Below are positions 8,554-17,194 of a DNA stretch of 64,000 bases, piece after piece. A program made the translations under genes and the position numbers. Each line of letters opens with the position of its first letter. Position 1 is the first letter of the stretch. This DNA comes from Enterocloster bolteae (lineage in GTDB: Bacteria > Bacillota > Clostridia > Lachnospirales > Lachnospiraceae): NCBI RefSeq assembly GCF_002234575.2, contig NZ_CP022464.2:3968001-4032000 (forward strand), in the 5' to 3' direction. Under the pieces are notes generated by a model, which was given only the letters and a program-made list of their open reading frames with translations, made no database searches and was not told the DNA's origin.

Positions 8554-9939
8554 ATGAGCCTTCTAATAAAAAATGGAACCATTTTGACCGCCGCCAGTGA
8601 ATTTACAGGTGATATCTATATCGAGGGTGAGACCATCCGCCAGATTGGAACGAATCTGAGCGTAAACGCCAGCCGGACCATTGACGCTTCCGGGAAATAC
8701 GTAATGCCGGGAGGAGTGGATGAACATGTCCACTACGGTTCCTTTGGCGGACGCCTCTTCGAGACAGCGGAAGCGGCAGCAGCAGGCGGCACCACCACCA
8801 TTGTGGACTTTGCCCCCCAGGAAAAGGACGTACCGCTTCTGGACGCCATACGGCGGCAGGCAGCCAAGGCAGAACACACTTCCTCTGTGGACTTTGCATT
8901 CCATGCAGTCATCATGGACCCAAAGGAATCTGTATTTGAGGAAGTCAGGCATCTGCCGGAGGTGGGCGTGGCCACACTGAAACTTTTTATGGCATACAAG
9001 GGCACTGCATTTTACTGTGATGATGAAGCCATACTTAGCGCCATGATGAATGCAAAGGACGCAGGCGTTACCATGATGGTCCACGCTGAGAACGCGGACA
9101 TCATAACCATTCTGACCCGTTATTACCTCAGCCAGGGCAAGACTGCCCCGGTTTACCACTACTATGCCCGTCCTCCTATTGCAGAGGAGGAAGCCACAGG
9201 CAGGGCCATTGCCCTGGCAAAGGCAGCGGACTGCCCCCTTTTCGTGGTTCATGTCAGCATACGGGAAGCCATGGAGGCCATCAGGAATGCTCACAATGAC
9301 GGCTGGCCCATTTTCGGGGAAACCTGTACCCATTATCTGACTCTGACCACAGACTGCCTGGATAAACCGGGCTTTGAGGGAGCCAAATACATATGTTCCC
9401 CGCCGCTGCGTCCCCAAGAGCATGTGGACGCCCTCTGGCAGGCCGTGCGCGAGGGCTGGCTGACCGCAGTTGGTTCTGACCACTGCGCCCTGGACGGAGG
9501 ATATGAGGGAGCAAAGAAAAAAGGCACCAACTTTTCCAATATCCCCAACGGCTGTCCCGGAGTACAGGATCGGCTGGCCCTGCTGTGGACCTACGGTGTA
9601 TGCACCGGAAAAATCACCCGCCGGAAATTCGTGGAGCTTTTTGCCGCCAATCCTGCCAAGGTGGTGGGACTGCCCAACAAGGGAGATCTGCGCATTGGCG
9701 CTGACGCTGATGTGGTAATCTTCGACCCTGAATGGAAGGGAATCATCACCAACAAAGACAGCCTTCACGGTATTGACTATGAACCATTTGAAGGATTTGA
9801 AATCCAGGGACGGCCCCAACAGGTCTTTCTGCGCGGCCGGCTGGTGGCCGAAAACGGCAGGTTCGTAGGCGAACGCGGCATGGGGCGCTGGCAGAAATGC
9901 AAGCCCTATGGTCTGTGTTATGACTATTATCACAAATAA
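8554..9939 (+). CDS. hydA: Dihydropyrimidinase / D-hydantoinase family cyclic amidohydrolase
   Basis: A 461-residue amidohydrolase with the full binuclear metal set: H58 and H60 (DEHVHYG), carboxylated lysine K143 (TLKLFMAYKG), H177 (MVHAEN), H233 (VVHVS) and D309 (GSDHCAL). It hydrolyses the ring of hydantoins or dihydropyrimidines to N-carbamoyl amino acids in the cytoplasm. I chose the ATG at 8554 because AAGGAG lies five bases before it; an upstream ATG at 8539 lacks a site. It follows the carbamoylsarcosine-amidase-like gene by about 90 bases and ends in a strong terminator, giving a two-gene ureide-degradation unit. The symbol is by family, not by proven substrate. Confidence 0.9.
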   Translation: MSLLIKNGTILTAASEFTGDIYIEGETIRQIGTNLSVNASRTIDASGKYVMPGGVDEHVHYGSFGGRLFETAEAAAAGGTTTIVDFAPQEKDVPLLDAIRRQAAKAEHTSSVDFAFHAVIMDPKESVFEEVRHLPEVGVATLKLFMAYKGTAFYCDDEAILSAMMNAKDAGVTMMVHAENADIITILTRYYLSQGKTAPVYHYYARPPIAEEEATGRAIALAKAADCPLFVVHVSIREAMEAIRNAHNDGWPIFGETCTHYLTLTTDCLDKPGFEGAKYICSPPLRPQEHVDALWQAVREGWLTAVGSDHCALDGGYEGAKKKGTNFSNIPNGCPGVQDRLALLWTYGVCTGKITRRKFVELFAANPAKVVGLPNKGDLRIGADADVVIFDPEWKGIITNKDSLHGIDYEPFEGFEIQGRPQQVFLRGRLVAENGRFVGERGMGRWQKCKPYGLCYDYYHK

Positions 9940-9969
9940 GCGTCCCCGCATATATCCATATGCATAAAA

Positions 9970-10018
9970 GGTGCGGCAGTGTCACATGAAGTTTCCGTGA
10001 TACTGCCGCACCCTTTTT
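9970..10018 (+). terminator. Intrinsic terminator after hydantoinase gene
   Basis: The 16-bp arms GGTGCGGCAGTGTCAC (9970-9985) and GTGATACTGCCGCACC (9997-10012) are complementary with one wobble, and are followed by CTTTTT. It ends the plus-strand amidase/hydantoinase transcript before the convergent DUF3795 gene. Confidence 0.9.
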
Positions 10019-10065
10019 ATCATTCACACCTTGACCCGGCCTCTGGCTTACTCCTTAACCGGACC

Positions 10066-10617
10066 TCACTTCTTCGGTTTTCTCCGCAGCTTTAGTTCAA
10101 TCCCCTGCTCCCCTGCCCTTTCCAGAAAAAGTGTTTCCGCCCGTTTGGCCTTTTCCTTTAGGGATAGCCCGTCCCCGGCTTCTGCTGCCAGAACCTTCAT
10201 TACGTCCCTTATATCCTGCAGCGTTAGCAGATTGACCGCCTGGCAGTAAAATGTTTTCTTTCGCCCATCATTATAATTCTCCAACAGCATCTCCAGGTGC
10301 CGGGACTTTTCCATCTGCTCCTCATTATAACGCTCCACTCCTATTTCCTCTGCCCGTTTCATGTCTTTGAACCGGTTCCTGTGTGTGATGAAGGAATCAT
10401 ATTCATCAATTCCCTCATATATGTCACAGGGAAACGAACGGCACTGCCAGCAATACTCAACCCCCGGGTGCTGTAAGCTGCACCTTGCCATTGCGCATGG
10501 CTGGTTGCCCTCCCCGCCCCCGCAGCCAGGACAGTATTTGCCCAGATACATGGTGCAGAGTCCGCAATTAAGCCCGCACAGGGACAGCAGCCTGTTCTCA
10601 CGTTTAAACCCTTTCAT
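10066..10617 (-). CDS. DUF3795 domain-containing cysteine-rich protein
   Basis: About 183 residues. The N-terminal third carries a cysteine-rich pattern (CGLNCGLC, CPGCGG, then CWQCRSFPC) typical of DUF3795, a small clostridial family thought to bind zinc or a metal cluster. The C-terminal half is charged and probably helical. I place the start at the internal ATG at 10617, preceded by AAGGAGGAG; the ATG at 10638 has no site. The function of the family is not known. It is a lone gene convergent with the hydantoinase operon. Confidence 0.8.
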   Translation of the reverse strand: MKGFKRENRLLSLCGLNCGLCTMYLGKYCPGCGGGEGNQPCAMARCSLQHPGVEYCWQCRSFPCDIYEGIDEYDSFITHRNRFKDMKRAEEIGVERYNEEQMEKSRHLEMLLENYNDGRKKTFYCQAVNLLTLQDIRDVMKVLAAEAGDGLSLKEKAKRAETLFLERAGEQGIELKLRRKPKK

Positions 10618-10869
10618 CCCTCTCCTCCTTTTCCCCATTCAACCATTTTCCCCAATTATACCATTGATTCCATCTGTCTGCCATCCGTCATGTTAATATA
10701 GCGCTAAAAATTCGTTAAATTATTGTTAATACAATTTTCGTTATATGACAATAATTTACTCTCAAATATTAAAATTATCCAGTGATTATACACAATTTTG
10801 TCGATATAATAAAACCCGGTTACATGTTCTGCAGACATTGACATACATAAATAAAGAGAGGGATTGGAA

Positions 10870-11895
10870 ATGGTGAGTGTTTTAATGAAAAAGCTTGCAA
10901 TTGCAGCTGTGGCCGGCGCTGTCATGGTATCGGCTTCCGGATGCAGTCTCGTTTCCTCAGGCAAATGGATTATCCGCGTGTCCCACGCACAGTCGGAAAC
11001 CCATCCTGAACACCTGGGAATGCTTGCATTTAAGGAATATGTGGAAGAACATCTGGGAGATAAATATGAGGTGCAGATATTTCCCAATGAAATTCTGGGG
11101 TCTGCACAGAAGGCAATCGAGCTGACCCAGACAGGAGCAATTGATTTTGTCATTGCAGGTACGGCAAATCTGGAGACATTTGCGGATGTCTATGAGATTT
11201 TCAGCATGCCTTACCTTTTTGACTCCGAGGAAGTGTACCGGTCTGTGATGGAAGACACAGACTATATGGAAAATATATACAAGTCCACGGACGAGGCTGG
11301 TTTCAGGGTGGTAACCTGGTACAATGCGGGAACCCGTAATTTTTACGCCAAGACTCCCATCAACACGCCGGACGATTTAAAGGGCAAGAAAATACGTGTA
11401 CAGCAAAGCCCGGCCAGCGTGGACATGGTCAATGCCTTCGGCGCTGCCGCTGCTCCTATGGGATTCGGCGAGGTATATACAGCCATCCAGCAGGGCGTTA
11501 TAGACGGTGCAGAGAACAACGAGCTGGCCCTGACCAACAATAAGCACGGCGAGGTGGCCAAGTATTATACATACAACAAGCATCAGATGGTACCGGACAT
11601 GCTGGTTGCCAACCTTAAGTTTCTAAACAGCTTACGTCCTGAGGAACTTCAGGTATTCAAGGAGGCAGCGGCCCTGTCCACAGAGGTGGAATTAGTGGAA
11701 TGGGATAAAAGCATCAAGGAGGCAAAACAGATCGCAGCCCATGATATGGGCGTAACCTTCATCGAAACAGATGTGGAGGCTTTTAAGGCAAAGGTACTGC
11801 CCTTACATCAGAAAATGCTGGAAAACAACCCGAAAATCCGGGACTTTTACCAATATATACAGACCGTCAATGATTCCAGGAAAGGAGACCATTAA
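10870..11895 (+). CDS. dctP: TRAP transporter substrate-binding lipoprotein (DctP family)
   Basis: A 341-residue extracytoplasmic solute receptor of the DctP family. It begins with a lipoprotein signal whose lipobox ends SASGC, so it is probably anchored on the outer face of the membrane. Family features include the hinge motif KKIRVQQSPASVDMV and the EVYTAIQQGVIDGAE helix. TRAP receptors bind organic acids and pass them to the DctQM permease, driven by a sodium gradient. I prefer the ATG at 10870, eight bases after AGAGAGGG, over the TTG at 10864. A TATAAT-like box lies near 10805. The ligand is unknown. It starts a three-gene operon with dctQ and dctM. Confidence 0.9.
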   Translation: MVSVLMKKLAIAAVAGAVMVSASGCSLVSSGKWIIRVSHAQSETHPEHLGMLAFKEYVEEHLGDKYEVQIFPNEILGSAQKAIELTQTGAIDFVIAGTANLETFADVYEIFSMPYLFDSEEVYRSVMEDTDYMENIYKSTDEAGFRVVTWYNAGTRNFYAKTPINTPDDLKGKKIRVQQSPASVDMVNAFGAAAAPMGFGEVYTAIQQGVIDGAENNELALTNNKHGEVAKYYTYNKHQMVPDMLVANLKFLNSLRPEELQVFKEAAALSTEVELVEWDKSIKEAKQIAAHDMGVTFIETDVEAFKAKVLPLHQKMLENNPKIRDFYQYIQTVNDSRKGDH

Positions 11896-11898
11896 ACC

Positions 11899-12402
11899 AT
11901 GGACACAATGCATAAGTTAAGGGCAGCCATCATGAAGATACTGGGTGTTGTCATTACCCTTCTGTTTATCCTTATGACCCTGGTTGGCACCTATCAAATT
12001 GTGACGCGCTATTTCTTCAACCGCCCCAGCACCATATCCGAAGAGCTTCTCACCTACTCCTTTACCTGGATGTCGCTCCTGGCCTCCGCCTATGTATTCG
12101 GCAAGCGGGACCACATGAGGATGGGATTCATGGCAGACAAGCTGACCGGACCGGCCCGCCGGTATCTGGAGGTTTTCATCGACGCGCTCAGCTTCTTCTT
12201 TGCAGGGGTTGTCATGGTATACGGCGGCATCTCCATCACAAAGCTGACCATGATACAGATTACGGCATCCCTGCGCATCTCCATGGGATGGATCTACATC
12301 ATTGTTCCCATTGCTGGCCTGCTGATTATGGTATTCAGCGTCATGAACGCAGCAGATATGCTGCACAAAGATTTCAGTGAACCAGGGGAGGCAAAGGTAT
12401 GA
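11899..12402 (+). CDS. dctQ: TRAP transporter small permease (DctQ family)
   Basis: A 167-residue membrane protein with four hydrophobic helices, the standard size and topology for the small TRAP permease. It contains the family pattern around TYSFTWMSLLASAYVFGKRDHMRM, split here between helix two and its following loop. It pairs with DctM to form the membrane part of the sodium-coupled carboxylate importer. It begins three bases after the dctP stop and its stop overlaps the dctM start by four bases (ATGA), indicating translational coupling. Confidence 0.9.
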   Translation: MDTMHKLRAAIMKILGVVITLLFILMTLVGTYQIVTRYFFNRPSTISEELLTYSFTWMSLLASAYVFGKRDHMRMGFMADKLTGPARRYLEVFIDALSFFFAGVVMVYGGISITKLTMIQITASLRISMGWIYIIVPIAGLLIMVFSVMNAADMLHKDFSEPGEAKV

Positions 12403-13706
12403 GTATAGCTGTATTTTGTGGTCTTGTGATTTTCGTTCTGCTGGCAGTAATGCTGTTAGCAGGTGTTCCCATCGCCATTGCCCTGGCGGTATCCTCCATC
12501 TGTGCCATTCTTCCGGTGCTGAACCTGGGGGCTTCTGTTCTTACGGGCGCTCAGAGAATTTTCTCCGGCATCTCTGTTTTCAGTCTGCTGGCCATTCCCT
12601 TTTTCATCCTGGCCGGCAACATTATGAACAAGGGAGGCATTGCCATCCGCCTAATCAACTTTGCCAAGCTATTCACCGGCAGCATTCCCGGCGCCCTGGC
12701 CCACACCAATGCCGTGGCCAACATGCTCTTTGGAGCCATTTCCGGCTCCGGTACAGCGGCTGCTTCTGCCATGGGATCCATCATCGGCCCCATCGAGGAG
12801 GAGGAAGGATATGACAGGGACTTTTCTGCGGCAGCCAACATTGCCACAGCTCCCACCGGCCTTCTGATTCCCCCCAGCAATGTAATGATTACCTTTTCCC
12901 TGGTCAGCGGCGGCACCTCCGTGGCAGCCCTTTTCATGGCAGGCTATATTCCGGGCATACTCTGGGGACTTGCGTGTATGGTGGTCATTTACTTCTTTGC
13001 CAGGAAGAAAGGATACCGCAGCACCAAACGTTATACAGGCTCTGAGAAGGTGAAGGTATTCTTCCAGGCCATCCCGTGTCTGTTCATGATCATCGTTGTC
13101 ATTGGCGGCATCATTTCCGGCATTTTCACGGCCACCGAAGGAAGCGTGGTAGCCGTGGTATACAGCATGGTCTTGTCCATCTTCTTTTACAAGTCCATCA
13201 GGCTGAGGGAGCTGCCTAAGATTTTTCTGGACAGCGCAGAGATGACAGGCATTATCATCTTCCTTATCGGAGTATCCAGCATCATGAGCTGGGTCATGGC
13301 CTTCACCGGCATCCCCACCGCTGTATCGGAGGCCATGCTGGGAATCAGCACCAACCGCTATGTGATTCTTTTTATTATCAACATTCTGCTGCTGATTGTG
13401 GGAACCTTTATGGACATGACGCCTGCCTGCCTTATCTTCACCCCTATTTTCCTTCCCATCTGCCAGGCGCTGGGCATGAATACCATACACTTTGGAATCA
13501 TGATGATATTCAACCTCTGCATCGGCACCATCACTCCTCCGGTGGGAACTACACTCTTCGTGGGAGTAAAGGTGGGAAAGACAAAAATAGAACAGGTTAT
13601 ACGTCCTCTGCTCTACTACTTTGGCGCTATCTTTATCGTGCTGATGCTGGTATCCTATATACCGCAGCTGTCGCTGTGGCTTCCGGGACTCATGGGTTAT
13701 GTATAA
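12399..13706 (+). CDS. dctM: TRAP transporter large permease (DctM family)
   Basis: A 435-residue membrane protein of about twelve helices. It carries the DctM signature GAISGSGTAAASAMG near residue 110 and a C-terminal copy of the fold near GTITPPVGTTLF, as expected for the transport core of a TRAP system. It is coupled to dctQ by a four-base overlap. The final codons and stop (Gly-Tyr-Val-stop) form the first copy of a 16-bp tandem triplication that runs past the gene, so the 3' end looks like a recent slippage or duplication site. Confidence 0.92.
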   Translation: MSIAVFCGLVIFVLLAVMLLAGVPIAIALAVSSICAILPVLNLGASVLTGAQRIFSGISVFSLLAIPFFILAGNIMNKGGIAIRLINFAKLFTGSIPGALAHTNAVANMLFGAISGSGTAAASAMGSIIGPIEEEEGYDRDFSAAANIATAPTGLLIPPSNVMITFSLVSGGTSVAALFMAGYIPGILWGLACMVVIYFFARKKGYRSTKRYTGSEKVKVFFQAIPCLFMIIVVIGGIISGIFTATEGSVVAVVYSMVLSIFFYKSIRLRELPKIFLDSAEMTGIIIFLIGVSSIMSWVMAFTGIPTAVSEAMLGISTNRYVILFIINILLLIVGTFMDMTPACLIFTPIFLPICQALGMNTIHFGIMMIFNLCIGTITPPVGTTLFVGVKVGKTKIEQVIRPLLYYFGAIFIVLMLVSYIPQLSLWLPGLMGYV

Positions 13707-13742
13707 AACAGGTTATGTATAAAACAGGTTATGCATAAAACA
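13695..13742 (+). repeat. Three-copy 16-bp tandem repeat across the dctM stop codon
   Basis: GGTTATGTATAAAACA occurs at 13695-13710 and 13711-13726, with a one-base variant (C for T) at 13727-13742. The first copy contains the last three codons and TAA of dctM, so each copy repeats the same stop in the same sequence context. Confidence 0.9.
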
Positions 13743-13760
13743 TTATATATAACATGTATC

Positions 13761-13812
13761 AAGGAATGGCCGCGCTGTGAGACATCGCATCACAGCACGG
13801 CCATTCCTTTTA
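13761..13812. terminator. Bidirectional terminator between dctM and the DAACS symporter gene
   Basis: Arms of about 20 bp (13761-13780 and 13790-13809) pair almost perfectly (AAGGAATGGCCGCGCTGTGA with its complement, one G-U type mismatch) around a nine-base loop, followed by a short T-run on the plus strand and preceded by A residues. It lies between convergent genes and can serve both. Confidence 0.85.
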
Positions 13813-13830
13813 TTCTTATGAAATTCAGGC

Positions 13831-15045
13831 TTACGCCTTCTTTAACCTCTTATCCTCCAGATGGGAAACAATCACTGCGCAGGCAGCATCTCCTGTAATA
13901 TTTACCGTGGTACGTCCCATGTCAAACAGACGGTCGATACCGGCCACAAGGGCAATGCCTTCCACAGGAAGCCCTACGCTCTGAAGCACCATGGCCAGCA
14001 TGATCATACCGGAGCCCGGCACGCCGGCCGTGCCCACGGAAGCCAAAACAGCTGTCAGTATAATGACAATCTGCTGGGACAGGGTCAGGTTGATTCCATA
14101 ACAGGAAGCGATAAACACAGCGCACACTCCCTGGTAAATAGCGGTTCCGTCCATATTGATGGTAGCGCCCAGCGGAAGTACAAAACTGGCAACCTCTTTT
14201 CTGGCCCCCAACTTTTCCGCGCATTCCAGGTTAAGAGGAAGGGCGCCCACAGAAGATGCACTGGAAAACGCCATTATCATGGCCGGAGCCATGCCCTTGA
14301 AAAACTTAAGGGGTCCAATGCCCGCAAGAGACTTCACGGTCAGCGAATACACCAATGAGGCATGGAGTATGTACCCGATATAAGCCACCAGAAGCACAAA
14401 GGCCAGGCTGCCCAGTATCTGGGGTCCGTTGGCAGCCACAACAGGCGTAATCAGACAGAACACACCGATGGGGCTCAGCTTAATGATGAAGGACATAACC
14501 GCGATGGACACATCATTGGCGCTCTCCACAAAGTTTCCAAATACCTCTCCCTTCTTTCCCGCCACAATGGTGCCGAAGCCAAAGAGCAGCGCCACCACAA
14601 TCACCTGAAGCATGGATGCCTCAGCCATAGGCTGGATGATATTGCTTGGGAATATACCAATCAGGGTCTGGATAAAACTGGGCGTTTCCGCTGCCGTATA
14701 CTCCAGAGAGCTGGTGGACAGCACCGGAAATCCCTTTTTGAACAGGTTCGCAATCAAAAGGCCCAGAGTGACCGCAAAAAAGGTAGTGCACATATAATAG
14801 ATGACGGTTTTACCTCCAATGCTTCCCACCTTCTTAATATCCTTCATGGAAATAACACCGTTCATGATGGAGAACAAGACAATGGGAACTACGATGAATT
14901 TCAGCAGGTTCAGAAACAGGGTGCCAAAGGGCTTGATGTAAATTTCCGCAATGTCCGGCCGGCCCATCAACAACATGCCTGCCACAATACCTAATGCCAA
15001 TCCAGTAAAAATCCATAGTGCAAGTGGTTTCTTTTTCATACGCAT
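13831..15045 (-). CDS. Dicarboxylate/amino acid:cation symporter (DAACS family)
   Basis: A 404-residue secondary transporter of the glutamate/aspartate/dicarboxylate symporter family. The re-entrant hairpin motif SSASSVGALPLNLE and the GATINMDGTAIYQG motif of helix 7 are both present, followed by the MGRTTVNITGD motif of helix 8. It imports acidic amino acids, serine/threonine or C4-dicarboxylates with sodium or protons. A ribosome site AAGGGG precedes the ATG. It appears monocistronic, with an upstream dyad over the likely transcription start. The exact substrate cannot be told from sequence. Confidence 0.92.
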   Translation of the reverse strand: MRMKKKPLALWIFTGLALGIVAGMLLMGRPDIAEIYIKPFGTLFLNLLKFIVVPIVLFSIMNGVISMKDIKKVGSIGGKTVIYYMCTTFFAVTLGLLIANLFKKGFPVLSTSSLEYTAAETPSFIQTLIGIFPSNIIQPMAEASMLQVIVVALLFGFGTIVAGKKGEVFGNFVESANDVSIAVMSFIIKLSPIGVFCLITPVVAANGPQILGSLAFVLLVAYIGYILHASLVYSLTVKSLAGIGPLKFFKGMAPAMIMAFSSASSVGALPLNLECAEKLGARKEVASFVLPLGATINMDGTAIYQGVCAVFIASCYGINLTLSQQIVIILTAVLASVGTAGVPGSGMIMLAMVLQSVGLPVEGIALVAGIDRLFDMGRTTVNITGDAACAVIVSHLEDKRLKKA

Positions 15046-15066
15046 AATTCCCCTTTTTTAGTATTT

Positions 15067-15080
15067 TTGCATAAATGCAA
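15067..15080. promoter_or_regulatory. TTGCAT-ATGCAA dyad upstream of the DAACS symporter gene
   Basis: A perfect 6-bp inverted repeat with a two-base centre lies about 20 bases before the symporter start. On the minus strand it is just downstream of an AT-rich stretch with a TATAAT box (near 15085-15095), the usual place for a repressor operator. The regulator is unknown. Confidence 0.35.
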
Positions 15081-15194
15081 TTATAATTATAACATATTCT
15101 TAACATTATTACTACTAAATACCAAAAAAGTAAATATTTAACAATCTCTGATACCATTCCGGCACCACTTCCTGCTTATTACCTCAAACCGGTT

Positions 15195-16616
15195 TTACTT
15201 GGACGCATAAACCGACATGATTGAGGACCAGCTTCCACGGCCGTAAAAATCCTCGTAGCCGGCCGGATAATGTTCATTTGTCTCATCCGTGCTTATATTT
15301 TCTTCCAAATCAGCCAGTTTTTGAAGTCCGCTTCCGTTTGTGCCAACGCTCCAGATGCTCATGCCTCCCTCCTTATCCACGCGTCCAAATACAAGGGCGG
15401 AGCCGTCCCCGGTTAGAACAGGGAATTCACTGGAGTATTCTGAATCGTTAGTCAGTTCTGCCACATGACCGTTTTCCATCCGGTAAAGCTGGCGCCATAT
15501 GGGATATTCCACCTGTTCTCCTGTTTCCAGCTCCTTTGACGCTGCAAAAAATATGCTTTTTCCATCGTATGACACCTGCGGGCTCTGGGGCACCAGACCA
15601 GGTGTCTTAAGTTTCTCATGAACCGCGCCCTTTTCAGGCGGTATCTTGACCAGTTCCTTGTCTAGCGCCATTTCCCTTCCCGCACCCGCAAGAAGAAACA
15701 GGGAATTGTCCTCTCCAAACACCACATTTTCATTATAGGGCAGAACTACTTCCTCCTGTTCTCCCAACGGATCTATCATAGTGCCGGACACCGTATCATA
15801 GACAGCCGTACCAATTCCGTCTGAGCGCATGGAACCTGACAGAACATCCTGCCAGATAAAAAGCCTGGACGAATCAGGGGACCACTTAGCCGGCCACAGA
15901 TATGGGTATGGTTCTCCGTCCGTCTCCTCCATCCGCTCAAAGAAAGGCGGCTCCTCACCGATTATCTGTATGAGGACACTGAGTTTCTTCTCCTTCTCCA
16001 GATTCATCTGGATCATCCAGATTCCCTGGTTCTGTTCAAACAAGGAAAGGCCGGGGTCTTTCCTGCGGTCCACGTACCTGCGCCGGGCAAATGCCAGTTT
16101 TTTTCCATCCGGAGACAATGTCAGCTTCTCACACTGAATCCAGCCGCCCTCCACCGGTTCCGGCTTCCAAACTTCCTCCTGTTCCCGGCCCATATGCACC
16201 CTCACGATTCCTGTTTCCCTGGAGCTGGCATAAAATCCCTCTTTCCCGTCTGGGACAAAAGACAATGCTCCATTTAAAAGCAGTTCTTCTTTCCCCGTTT
16301 CAATACTGCATCCATAGAAGCCATCCTGACGCAGATAGCCGGCCATTCTCCCATCCGAAGAAAATAAGGGGGAAGAAATGTCCTTTCCTTCTGCCAGCCT
16401 CTCAGTACTCACTGCCGCATTCGCATCTTCTGCACCATTACGCAAAACCCTAATCAGATAAAGTCCGTCATTGGCCGCATATAGGACGGAAACTGTTCCC
16501 GATGTCTCAATGTCTCCTTTGTTTTCCCGTGCCCCGCTTTCATCCGCGCCTCCTTTACAGCCGGCCAGCAGCACAAGCATTAAAAGGCCGGCCAGACATG
16601 CCGCTGTTCGTTTCAT
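15195..16616 (-). CDS. Lipoprotein with TolB/WD40-like beta-propeller
   Basis: A 473-residue predicted lipoprotein. The signal peptide ends in the lipobox LLAGC, and the mature region contains repeated segments of the form SPDGKKLAFARR, SPDSSRLFIW, SYDGKSIFFAA and TGDGSALVFGR, as seen in TolB-like beta-propeller (PD40) blades. It should sit on the outer face of the membrane. Such propellers usually mediate protein or ligand binding; no catalytic motif is visible. AGGAGG precedes the ATG. It is flanked by unrelated genes and appears monocistronic. Confidence 0.8.
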   Translation of the reverse strand: MKRTAACLAGLLMLVLLAGCKGGADESGARENKGDIETSGTVSVLYAANDGLYLIRVLRNGAEDANAAVSTERLAEGKDISSPLFSSDGRMAGYLRQDGFYGCSIETGKEELLLNGALSFVPDGKEGFYASSRETGIVRVHMGREQEEVWKPEPVEGGWIQCEKLTLSPDGKKLAFARRRYVDRRKDPGLSLFEQNQGIWMIQMNLEKEKKLSVLIQIIGEEPPFFERMEETDGEPYPYLWPAKWSPDSSRLFIWQDVLSGSMRSDGIGTAVYDTVSGTMIDPLGEQEEVVLPYNENVVFGEDNSLFLLAGAGREMALDKELVKIPPEKGAVHEKLKTPGLVPQSPQVSYDGKSIFFAASKELETGEQVEYPIWRQLYRMENGHVAELTNDSEYSSEFPVLTGDGSALVFGRVDKEGGMSIWSVGTNGSGLQKLADLEENISTDETNEHYPAGYEDFYGRGSWSSIMSVYASK

Positions 16617-16739
16617 CCCGATTCCTCCTCTGCTTGAATTATGATTCTATTTTATATCCTTGCAGGAAGGAAATCCCTCTCTAAAAAACAAATAATATCT
16701 TACGATTTATTCACAGACAATCTCATCCTTCCGGCCAAA

Positions 16740-17024
16740 TCACCCTTCCGGATCTTTATTTACGTAATGGGCATCAAATTCAACCACCCTGTACTCCTGT
16801 ATTCCATGAACAAAAAGCGGCTCATTGTCCAGGTAATCCTGTAATTGGCCTGCATGCTCTGCCCTCATGACAGACAGACCGCCGCTCATATCCGCCTTCA
16901 GACCGGACATAAAAATCATCCCCCGCTCCATGGCTGCCCGGGTGCAGGCCATATGCTCATTCATGATTTCATCCGTCATCCTGCCGGCGTCTTTTATGCT
17001 TCCTTCCACCAAAAAATACTTCAT
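16740..17024 (-). CDS. YciI family protein
   Basis: A 94-residue protein of the YciI / YCII-related (PF03795) family, small ferredoxin-like alpha-beta proteins that may have hydrolase or dehalogenase-like activity. The sequence shows the family pattern of an N-terminal strand (KYFLVEG), a conserved histidine region (NEHMACTRAAMERG) and a glycine-rich turn. AGGAG lies before the ATG. The physiological reaction is unknown and neighbours give no clear hint. Confidence 0.8.
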   Translation of the reverse strand: MKYFLVEGSIKDAGRMTDEIMNEHMACTRAAMERGMIFMSGLKADMSGGLSVMRAEHAGQLQDYLDNEPLFVHGIQEYRVVEFDAHYVNKDPEG

Positions 17025-17116
17025 ATTATTGTATCTCCTGTTCTGTTTTAATTTATTTTATCCCTGCTCAAACTTGTTTATAAAAAGAAAATAAGGCATA
17101 CATTTTTTCCCTGATA

Positions 17117-17125
17117 TGGTATACT
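17117..17125 (+). promoter_or_regulatory. Extended -10 promoter for leader ORF and CD3324-like gene
   Basis: TGGTATACT forms an extended -10 element (TGn plus TATACT at 17120-17125). The matching -35 region is poor, which is common for extended -10 promoters. Predicted transcription would start near 17132 and cover the leader ORF and hairpin. Confidence 0.5.
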
Positions 17126-17164
17126 ATAAAAACTACAGTATCTGAAAAGGAGGGTTGCAGGCTT

Positions 17165-17194
17165 ATGCTTAATCCTATCGTTATCGCTGCGTAG
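17165..17194 (+). CDS. Nine-codon leader ORF upstream of the CD3324-like gene
   Basis: ATG followed by eight codons gives MLNPIVIAA and a TAG stop. An excellent ribosome site, AAGGAGGG (17147-17154), lies ten bases before the ATG. The stop codon overlaps the 5' arm of the hairpin at 17193-17259, an arrangement seen in translation-attenuation leaders. It may be a regulatory upstream ORF; no homologue is known to me. Confidence 0.45.
   Translation: MLNPIVIAA

Noticed and set aside
8563..9951. 462-codon open frame on the minus strand antisense to the hydantoinase gene
   Set aside because: The plus-strand gene has all catalytic residues and a ribosome site; the antisense frame is Cys/His-rich without a recognisable domain and is a codon-bias shadow.
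12669..13490. 273-codon minus-strand frame antisense to dctM
   Set aside because: Highly His/Asp/Gly-rich antisense of membrane-helix codons; a typical shadow.
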